Shown here one piece after another: positions 1-4,849 of a stretch of 8,605 nt of DNA. Source of the stretch: Lentzea sp. (lineage in GTDB: Bacteria; Actinomycetota; Actinomycetes; Mycobacteriales; Pseudonocardiaceae); contig JASLAV010001236.1 of assembly GCA_030146905.1 (NCBI GenBank), positions 1 through 8,605 of the forward strand, given 5' to 3'. Every line of letters starts with the position of its first letter. Positions within the stretch are counted from its first letter, which is position 1. The translations under genes were made by a program, and so were the position numbers. The notes under the pieces were generated by a model, which saw only the letters and a list, made by a program, of their open reading frames with translations, had not been told where the DNA came from and ran no database searches.

Positions 1-126
1 TTCGAACACCTCGGCGTGCACCGTGGGTCCGAAGATGTACGGCCAGGTCGTCACGTCCGCGACCAGGTCGTACACCACCTTGGCGGGAGCCCCGATCATG
101 ACCGTGTGCGTGGTGGTGTGCGTCAT
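1..126 (-). CDS. Polyketide aromatase/cyclase, SRPBCC fold (N-terminal 42 residues only; runs off left edge)
   Basis: This looks like the beginning of a type II PKS aromatase/cyclase, which folds and dehydrates a nascent poly-beta-ketone while it is bound to the ACP in the cytoplasm. Translation from the ATG at 126 begins MTHTTTHTVMIGAPAKVVYD and continues with VADVTTWPYIFGPTVHAE. The pattern of a short strand, 'APAxxVYxLVADVxxWPxIFGPTVHxE', is the typical start of the polyketide cyclase/START-like (SRPBCC) aromatase family, including the actinorhodin-type didomain aromatases. A purine-rich GGAG lies about 6 bases before the ATG. It is 27 bp downstream of the ACP stop, so the two are almost certainly co-transcribed. 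Only 42 codons are visible, so mono- versus didomain architecture, and therefore first- versus later-ring chemistry, cannot be judged. The family call rests on the N-terminal motif. Confidence 0.85.
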   Translation of the reverse strand, partial: MTHTTTHTVMIGAPAKVVYDLVADVTTWPYIFGPTVHAEVFE

Positions 127-153
127 GTCCGTCTCCGTTCCGGTTCGCCGGCG

Positions 154-405
154 TCAGGCCGCGATCTGTCCGTTGACCTTGTCCAGCAACTGGCGCGGCG
201 TCTCGATGTACGCCATCTCGTCGTCGGCGACGGAGGCGCCTGTCCTGCGCTTGATCAGCGCGACCGTCTCCAGCAAGGCGAGGGAGTCGAAGCCCAGCTC
301 GAGGAACGGGATGTCGAGAATGTCCTGGCCCGGCTTGAACGAGTCGTCGTCGCCCGCGGCCTCGTTGAGGATCTCCTTGAGACCCTCGATGGTCAGTGCG
401 CTCAC
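154..405 (-). CDS. Type II polyketide synthase acyl carrier protein
   Basis: This 83-aa protein is the carrier of the growing polyketide chain; a 4'-phosphopantetheinyl arm on serine shuttles intermediates among ketosynthase, reductases and cyclases. The diagnostic motif LGFDSLALLE places the modified serine at residue 41. The surrounding 'FLELGFDSLALLETVALIKRRTG' pattern is that of aromatic (type II) PKS ACPs rather than fatty-acid AcpP, and the length is typical. I chose the GTG at 405 (protein starts MSALTIEGLKEIL) because GGAAAGGAAG lies just upstream and the usual ACP N-terminus begins there; an upstream in-frame extension to 534 has no family resemblance. It heads a minus-strand unit with the aromatase/cyclase 27 bp downstream. 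Unusually, the DNA immediately upstream is a 213-bp non-coding stretch and then a SARP gene, not the KS-alpha/KS-beta pair that normally precedes this ACP. Confidence 0.96.
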   Translation of the reverse strand: MSALTIEGLKEILNEAAGDDDSFKPGQDILDIPFLELGFDSLALLETVALIKRRTGASVADDEMAYIETPRQLLDKVNGQIAA

Positions 406-618
406 GGCTAGCTTCCTTTCCTCCAGCGGGCGATTCCCGCACGCCCACGTCTGAGGTTGCCAGCGCGCGGCTGTGGGCCACTGGAGATGTCCTCGAAGAA
501 ACCCTTGCGACACAGCGAAAACGGCCCCTGCCACAGTGTGGCGGGAGCCGCTGGAGATGAGCTCAGGACCTGTCGCACAGCCTCGCCCGGCGAGAGACGC
601 AGATCCGCAGAACAGGCC
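406..618 (-). promoter_or_regulatory. Non-coding stretch between SARP stop and ACP start; probable promoter of the ACP-cyclase unit
   Basis: No convincing coding sequence is seen in these 213 bp. It must hold whatever drives the ACP gene unless transcription continues from the SARP. Visible structure includes a perfect 13-bp inverted repeat GCCACAGTGTGGC at 530-542, and two near-identical 13-mers, gccactggagatg at 477-489 and gccgctggagatg at 547-559, in the same orientation 70 bp apart. Reading the minus strand there are also TCG-containing heptamers (TCGCTGT and TCGAGGA) 22 bp apart, the spacing known for SARP operators such as those of DnrI and ActII-ORF4. No clear -35/-10 pair is evident. 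Operator function is inference. Confidence 0.4.
530..542. repeat. Perfect 13-bp inverted repeat GCCACAGTGTGGC
   Basis: Six-base arms (GCCACA/TGTGGC) around a single central G. It lies 125 bp upstream of the ACP start, between the SARP and ACP genes. It could be a protein-binding palindrome. No T-run follows on either strand, so an intrinsic terminator is unlikely. Confidence 0.4.
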
Positions 619-1428
619 TCAGGCCAGAAGTTGTTGCAGTTGAACGGTTTCCGCGCTGTCGAGCCGCGGGTCGGACGTGAGGATGGCATGCTGCAACATC
701 CGCAGGCGCGACGAGGGCTCGACACCGAGCTCCCGGTTCAGCGTGTTGTGCAGGGCCTTGAACGCGTCGAGCGCCTGCCACTGCCGGCCCGCGCGGAACA
801 GCGAGATCATGTACTGCGCGCACAGGTTCTCGTTCATCGGATTCTGCACGCTCAGCACGGAGAGCTCGCTGAGCAACACCTTGTGCTTGCCCATCCGCAG
901 TTCCGCGTCGATGCGCGTCTCCAGGGCGCTCAGGCGGGCCTCCTCCAGGCGCACGACCTCGATGCCGAGCGGCATGCCGGGCCGCACGTCCACGGCGGCC
1001 GTGCCGCGCCACATCTCCAGCGCCTGCCGCAGCAGCCGGGAGGCGCCGGTGTAGTCCTCGACGTCGTAGGCCTGCTGGCCGGCGCGTGCGAGACGTTCGA
1101 ACTCGTGCACGTCGACGGACTCCGGCGGCACGTCGAGCAGGTAGCCGCCGTAGCGGGTGACGAGCACCTCCTTCGCCCCGCTCCCGCCGGACGACGACAG
1201 CGCGTCCCCGATCAGCTTGCGCAGCTGCAGGATGTAGGTCTGCAGGGTGGTGCGGGCGCTGCGCGGTGGCCAGTCGCCCCACAGCTCCTCCACCAGCGTG
1301 GGCACGGAGACGACCTGTCCGGAGTTCAGCGCCAGCAGCGCCAGGATCTGCCGTGGCTTGGCCGCGGTGGGAGTCACCGAGCGACCGTTCACCCTGGCCT
1401 CGACGGGCCCCAGGACCTTGATCTGCAT
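619..1428 (-). CDS. SARP-family transcriptional activator (small type, wHTH + BTAD)
   Basis: This 269-aa protein is a Streptomyces antibiotic regulatory protein, a pathway-specific DNA-binding activator that recruits RNA polymerase at promoters with heptamer direct repeats. Residues 1-100 form the OmpR/PhoB-like winged helix: MQIKVLGPVEARVNG, then KPRQILALLALNSGQVVS, and the hallmark LWGDWPPRSARTTLQTYI followed by LRKLIGD. Residues about 105-250 form the bacterial transcriptional activation domain with helical repeats (VDVHEFERLARAGQQAY, RLLRQALEMWRG, FRAGRQWQALDAFKALHNTL, RELGVEPSSRLRMLQHAIL). The length matches ActII-ORF4/DnrI-type small SARPs, with no ATPase or TPR extension. Start chosen at ATG 1428 because a perfect AGGAGG lies upstream; the longer frame to 1503 adds residues without family similarity. 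It is divergent from the peptide cassette (208-bp gap) and codirectional with the ACP-cyclase genes, so it may control both. Confidence 0.96.
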   Translation of the reverse strand: MQIKVLGPVEARVNGRSVTPTAAKPRQILALLALNSGQVVSVPTLVEELWGDWPPRSARTTLQTYILQLRKLIGDALSSSGGSGAKEVLVTRYGGYLLDVPPESVDVHEFERLARAGQQAYDVEDYTGASRLLRQALEMWRGTAAVDVRPGMPLGIEVVRLEEARLSALETRIDAELRMGKHKVLLSELSVLSVQNPMNENLCAQYMISLFRAGRQWQALDAFKALHNTLNRELGVEPSSRLRMLQHAILTSDPRLDSAETVQLQQLLA

Positions 1429-1475
1429 CGCGACTCCTCCTTCGGTTCCGAGCACGCCATTAGTCTGCTCGGCCC

Positions 1476-1489
1476 AACGCGGTCGCGTT
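1476..1489. repeat. Inverted repeat AACGC-GGTC-GCGTT in the divergent region
   Basis: Perfect 5-bp arms around a 4-bp centre, 48 bp upstream of the SARP start codon and overlapping the GCGTTAG motif. It is a candidate operator for SARP expression. Function is inferred only from position and symmetry. Confidence 0.35.
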
Positions 1490-1555
1490 AGTGCACAGCC
1501 CATCGATGTCAGGTGAGTTCTGCCCGCGCGGGGTGTGAAAACTTCATACGGGGGC

Positions 1556-1585
1556 GCATTAGCCGGTAACTACCGGGGCATTAGC
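1556..1585 (+). repeat. Direct repeat GCATTAGC x2 (22-bp period) enclosing perfect inverted repeat CCGGTA-AC-TACCGG
   Basis: The octamer GCATTAGC occurs at 1556-1563 and 1578-1585, exactly two helical turns apart. Between them is the perfect 14-bp palindrome CCGGTAACTACCGG (1563-1576). The element ends 51 bp before the chosen precursor start. Such helical phasing suggests cooperative binding on one DNA face, as for SARP dimers; the internal palindrome could bind a second regulator or reinforce the same one. What is seen is the symmetry; what is inferred is its use. Confidence 0.5.
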
Positions 1586-1636
1586 ACTGGTCCGCATCAT
1601 TGCCACAACAAGTCGCCCCAAACCTCGGAGATGAAC

Positions 1637-1828
1637 ATGTACCCCACCGCCAACGTGGAGCACCTGTCTTCCGTCACCGTCACCGTCACCGCAGACGACT
1701 CCGATGACATGAAGATCTACCGGTTCGACCGTGAGTCCTCGATGGACTGGTACACCGGGATCAGCTGGTCGACGGCCACCGCGCCGGGCAGCTCGTACCG
1801 CGTGCAGGACGAGGTCCTCGCGGCATGA
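1637..1828 (+). CDS. Candidate RiPP precursor peptide (63 aa, cysteine-free, Ser/Thr-rich core)
   Basis: This small acidic peptide is the probable substrate of the YcaO cyclodehydratase encoded next. The start at ATG 1637 is favoured by GGAG at 1627-1630 with a 6-nt spacer; ATG 1631 abuts that GGAG, and a GTG at 1535 would translate poorly coding-like, repeat-bearing promoter DNA. The N-terminal part has a VTVTVT stretch (residues 13-18, a threefold GTCACC repeat), which could form the beta strand that leaders add to an RRE domain, then an acidic DDSDD. The C-terminal part contains WYTGISWSTATAPGSSY followed by RVQDEVLAA. There is no cysteine, so thiazoles are excluded; Ser/Thr could give oxazolines or methyloxazolines. 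Its TGA overlaps the next ATG as ATGA, implying translational coupling. I know no named family for it. It is called a precursor from size, composition and position; it might instead be an accessory or scaffold peptide. Confidence 0.68.
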   Translation: MYPTANVEHLSSVTVTVTADDSDDMKIYRFDRESSMDWYTGISWSTATAPGSSYRVQDEVLAA

Positions 1829-4086
1829 GACCCGAGCTGGCCGAACCGGACGAACAGCGCATCGGGTTCCGGCGCCACCTCCAGCCGCAGATCGTGCGGG
1901 GCGAGGCCGTGTACCTGATCGGGGAAACCGGGGTCACCGCGATCCAGGGTTCCCACGTCGAGTCGCTGGCACCACTGCTCGACGGCACTCGTGACCTCGC
2001 CGCGGTGCTGCGCGACCTGCCCGCCGGGCTGACCGCCGACACGGTCAGCCGCATGCTCACCAGGCTCGCCGCGGCAGGCCTGATCGGGCGGCGGGGTGAG
2101 GAGGACGGTTCAGCCACGACCGAGGCAACGCTCGCGTACTGGGACGCGGCGGGCCTCGACTCCGCGGACGCGGCGGCGGCGACAGCGACGTCGCTCGTCT
2201 CCGTCGTCGCGATCGGCGACATCGACCGCGACCCGCTCGTGGACGCCCTGCACCGCAACGAGCTCATGGTCACCTCGGGGAGTGGTGACCTGACGGTCGT
2301 GGCCTGTGCCGACTACCTGGCACCCGAGCTGCGCGACATCGACGAGGCACACCGGGCGGCCGGCAAGCCCTGGCTGCTGGTCAAGCCCGTGGGAGCCGAA
2401 GTGTCCGTCGGCCCGTTCTTCACCCCTGGCGACGGCCCGTGCTGGCGGTGCCTGGCGGTCCGGTTGTCGGCGAACCGCAAGGCGGAGGCGCACGTGCGGC
2501 GGCGGTGCGGGCAGCAGGGTCCCGCGCCGCGACCGCTCATCGGCCTGCCGTCGCTCACCGCGATGGCGCTGGAGATGGCGTCGGTGGAGACGGCCAAGTG
2601 GCTCGCCGGCATCCGCCAGGACGCGCAGCGGACCATCTGGAGCTACGACAGCCTGACCACGCGGGTCGTGCAGCACGAGGTGCGGGTCCGTCCGCAGTGC
2701 TCCGGCTGCGGCGACTCCGGAGTCGTCGCGCGCAGGGCGTTCGAGCCGGTCGAGCTCACGAGCCGCGCGAAGCACTCCTGCGAAGGCGGCGGCCACCGGT
2801 CGTCACCACCGCAGGAAGTGCTCGACACCTACCGGCACCTGGTCGGCCCGGTCACCGGCATCGTGAGAGAGATCCGCCGCAACGACAACGGCCCCGCGTT
2901 CTTCAACTCCTTCTGGTCCGGCTCGAACATCGCCGCCGGGGAAGGCATCGACGGGCTGCGTTCGGCGTTGCGCGCGGACACCGGCGGCAAGGGCGTGACG
3001 CCCCTCGACGCACAGGTCGGGGCGCTGTGCGAGGCCGTGGAACGACGCAGCGGCGCGTACGTCGGCGACGAGGCGCGGGTGAGCGGCAGCTACCGGTCGC
3101 TGACCGGCCGGACGATCCACCCCGACACCGTCCAGCACTACCACCCGCATCAGTTCGCCGGCCGCGAGCGGTGGAACGCGGCGCACTCGGACTTCCAGCA
3201 CGTCACCACGCCGTTCGACGAGGACGAGGTGATGGACTGGACACCGCTGTGGTCGCTCACCGAACGGCGGCACAAGCTCCTGCCCACCGGCATGCTCTAC
3301 TTCGGCGCCCCCTGCCCGCCGAGCGTGAGAGCGAACTCCAACGGATGCGCCGCGGGCAGCAGCTTGGAGGACGCCGTGCTGCAGGGGCTCCTGGAGCTGG
3401 TCGAACGCGACGCGGTCGCAATCTGGTGGTACAACCGCACGCCGATGCCGGGCGTGGACCTGGACTCGTTCCACGACCCGTGGATCAGGGAGAACCGCGA
3501 GGTGCACGCGAGCCTGGGCCGTGAGGTGTGGCTGCTCGACGTGACGGCGGATCTCGGTGTGCCGGTGATGGTCGCGGTGTCGCGCCGCACCGGCAACGGT
3601 CCCCGCGAGGACGTCGTGTTCGGTTGCGGGGCACACCTGGACCCGCGGATCGCCGCACGCCGGGCGCTCACCGAGCTCAACCAGTGCATGCCGATGGTGT
3701 GCGGGCCCGCCGGCCTGAGCGGTCTCGACGTCGACGTCCGGCGCTGGTTCGAGGACACCAGGATCGCGGACCACCCGTGGCTCGTCCCCGACCCGGCCGA
3801 GCCGGCGCGCGACGCCTCGCACCACGGCTACGCGCATCGCGAGGACCTGGTCGACGACATCCACGCCATCCAGACCACCCTCGAAGACTGCGGGATGGAG
3901 CTGCTGGTCCTCGACCAGACCAGGCCTGACCTCGGGCTGCCGGTCGTCCGGGTGGTCGTGCCCGGCCTGCGGCACTTCTGGTCGAGGTTCGCTCAAGGGC
4001 GCCTCTACGACGTGCCGGTACAACTGGGGCGACTGGCACGACCCCACCGGTACGACGAGCTGAACCCGATCCCACTGTTCATGTAG
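1825..4086 (+). CDS. Fused TOMM cyclodehydratase (leader-binding RRE/E1-like domain + YcaO)
   Basis: This 753-aa enzyme should bind a precursor leader and use ATP to phosphorylate backbone amides, cyclising Ser/Thr/Cys side chains to azolines in the cytoplasm. Residues 1-90 look like a winged-helix RRE (leader-recognition) domain. Residues about 110-340 are an E1/ThiF-like region with a four-cysteine zinc site: CWRC (C206, C209) and CSGC (C292, C295). From about 350 is YcaO: GKG at 388-390, the ATP/Mg motif CEAVERR with E403 and E406, the SNG motif at 505-507, and ELVERDA with E524, E527, R528, D529. The C-terminus ends ELNPIPLFM, the proline-containing tail seen in TOMM YcaOs and needed for catalysis. 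Length and order match fused C/D (SagC+SagD-like) proteins annotated as 'TOMM precursor leader peptide-binding protein'. It is coupled to the precursor by ATGA and followed 19 bp later by a SagB-like partial protein. The actual modification (azoline versus another YcaO reaction) is not proven. Confidence 0.93.
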   Translation: MRPELAEPDEQRIGFRRHLQPQIVRGEAVYLIGETGVTAIQGSHVESLAPLLDGTRDLAAVLRDLPAGLTADTVSRMLTRLAAAGLIGRRGEEDGSATTEATLAYWDAAGLDSADAAAATATSLVSVVAIGDIDRDPLVDALHRNELMVTSGSGDLTVVACADYLAPELRDIDEAHRAAGKPWLLVKPVGAEVSVGPFFTPGDGPCWRCLAVRLSANRKAEAHVRRRCGQQGPAPRPLIGLPSLTAMALEMASVETAKWLAGIRQDAQRTIWSYDSLTTRVVQHEVRVRPQCSGCGDSGVVARRAFEPVELTSRAKHSCEGGGHRSSPPQEVLDTYRHLVGPVTGIVREIRRNDNGPAFFNSFWSGSNIAAGEGIDGLRSALRADTGGKGVTPLDAQVGALCEAVERRSGAYVGDEARVSGSYRSLTGRTIHPDTVQHYHPHQFAGRERWNAAHSDFQHVTTPFDEDEVMDWTPLWSLTERRHKLLPTGMLYFGAPCPPSVRANSNGCAAGSSLEDAVLQGLLELVERDAVAIWWYNRTPMPGVDLDSFHDPWIRENREVHASLGREVWLLDVTADLGVPVMVAVSRRTGNGPREDVVFGCGAHLDPRIAARRALTELNQCMPMVCGPAGLSGLDVDVRRWFEDTRIADHPWLVPDPAEPARDASHHGYAHREDLVDDIHAIQTTLEDCGMELLVLDQTRPDLGLPVVRVVVPGLRHFWSRFAQGRLYDVPVQLGRLARPHRYDELNPIPLFM

Positions 4087-4105
4087 CTGCCAGAGCGGAG
4101 GCGCT

Positions 4106-4750
4106 GTGGTGCCCACCGAGTCGCACATCCCGGCCTGCCGCCCGCTGTGGTCGTTGCTGGAGGACGCGTTCGTCGACGAGGGGAGCGAGCACCTCACCGT
4201 GCACGGGAGGTGGGGCGCGATCGAGATCGCGGACACCAGCCCGCTCGTGCGCGAGGCGTTGCACCGCATGAGCCTGGGCCCGGTGGCGCTGGAGAACATC
4301 TCCGCGCTGCACGAGAACTTCGTGCGGTGGAAGACCGGGGCCGGACCGTGTCTCATCTGGCGCAAGCTCAAGACCACGCTCGACCAGCTCGGTGGCTGCG
4401 TCGTACCGTCGCTCGGGCTCAACGACGGCGCCGGGCCGATCCTGTCCCTCGTCGCGGTGACGCGGAACGCCAACTTCTGGTTGCCGCTCATCGGGGACGA
4501 CGAGTTCGTGACGATGCGGCGGGGCACCGAGATCGAGCGGCTCAACGGAGACCAGGCACTGGCGTGCCCCGGCCTCACCTACCAGGTGATCCTGCACGGC
4601 GCGCCGGCCACGGAGATCGCGAAGTCGTTGCTGGACACCACCGCCACGATCACTCAGGTCGCCGAGACGTTGCAGGTCGAGAGGACTCTGGTCGCCGACG
4701 TCGTCGCCTATCTCGCCGGGGCAGGGCTCATCGTCCCGACGAGGTGCTGA
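4106..4750 (+). CDS. Stand-alone protein resembling the N-terminal half of SagB-type dehydrogenases (no nitroreductase domain)
   Basis: The 214-aa product resembles, from my knowledge of the family, the N-terminal region that precedes the flavin-dependent nitroreductase fold in long actinobacterial SagB/ThcOx dehydrogenases. Recognisable parts are WGAIEIADTSPLVREALHRM then SLGPVALENI (about 36-62), the LDQLGGCVVPSLGLNDG segment, PILSLVAVT, and a C-terminal winged-helix-like stretch (ITQVAETLQVERTLVADVVA followed by YLAGAGLIVP). In full-length SagBs the FMN-binding oxidoreductase domain would follow, but here the frame stops at PTRC. It is therefore probably a leader-binding or docking partner, not an oxidase. 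GGAGG at 4097-4101 precedes two adjacent GTG codons (4106, 4109); either could start. It is 19 bp after the cyclodehydratase, in the same operon. Without a database search the SagB link remains a pattern-level call; a degenerate SagB or a novel RiPP accessory protein are alternatives. Confidence 0.6.
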   Translation: MVPTESHIPACRPLWSLLEDAFVDEGSEHLTVHGRWGAIEIADTSPLVREALHRMSLGPVALENISALHENFVRWKTGAGPCLIWRKLKTTLDQLGGCVVPSLGLNDGAGPILSLVAVTRNANFWLPLIGDDEFVTMRRGTEIERLNGDQALACPGLTYQVILHGAPATEIAKSLLDTTATITQVAETLQVERTLVADVVAYLAGAGLIVPTRC

Positions 4751-4849
4751 GCCGCTGTCATGTTGCTCCGATCGCGGATCGCAGAACGCGCGATTTCCCA
4801 GGAAGCGCCCGTATCATGGCCGCGTCCCGACCCTCGCGTGGGAGCTGCT

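Larger units (their letters stand above)
1429..1636. promoter_or_regulatory. Divergent promoter/operator region between SARP and the RiPP precursor
   Basis: This 208-bp stretch separates the minus-strand SARP from the plus-strand precursor and is visibly richer in A/T than the flanking genes. It contains four same-strand copies of an (N)C(A/G)TTAG motif: CCATTAG 1457-1463, GCGTTAG 1485-1491, and GCATTAG at 1556-1562 and 1578-1584. The last two are part of identical octamers 22 bp apart. About 9 bases after the last octamer is CATCAT (1595-1600), a possible -10 element. That layout (direct repeats one or two helical turns apart, the last close to the -10 box) is how SARP-activated promoters are organised. 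An inverted repeat AACGC-GGTC-GCGTT (1476-1489) and TGAA-AAC-TTCA (1536-1546) are also present. Assigning these to the neighbouring SARP is inference. Confidence 0.55.

Noticed and set aside
406..534. N-terminal extension of the ACP to 126 aa
   Set aside because: The extension has no ACP similarity and covers the likely promoter; GTG 405 has a good ribosome site.
615..625. Palindrome GGCCT-C-AGGCC at the SARP stop as terminator
   Set aside because: Short stem with a 1-nt centre and no T-run on the minus strand; probably chance in GC-rich DNA.
1429..1503. 25-residue N-terminal extension of the SARP
   Set aside because: The AGGAGG before ATG 1428 and the family N-terminus (MQIKVLGPVE) fix the start.
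1535..1828. Longer 97-aa version of the precursor starting at GTG 1535
   Set aside because: The added part lies over the repeat-bearing promoter region, has poor GC3 bias and no ribosome site; GGAG at 1627 points to ATG 1637.
1637..1828. Thiopeptide or lanthipeptide precursor
   Set aside because: No Cys in the peptide and no LanB/LanC/LanM or cycloaddition enzyme in the window.
2803..4578. 591-aa minus-strand open frame opposite the YcaO gene
   Set aside because: Its residues are low-complexity Arg/Ala/Pro/His, as expected opposite a GC-rich gene; the plus strand has clear YcaO motifs.
4812..4817. TATCAT as a -10 box for a separate kinase promoter
   Set aside because: It resembles the consensus, but no -35 hexamer is found 16-18 bp upstream, so it is not listed as a promoter.
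4760..4849. Upstream ATG start for the double kinase (30 extra residues)
   Set aside because: No ribosome-binding site close to 4760; GTG 4850 has GGGAG at correct spacing and begins just before the first membrane segment.
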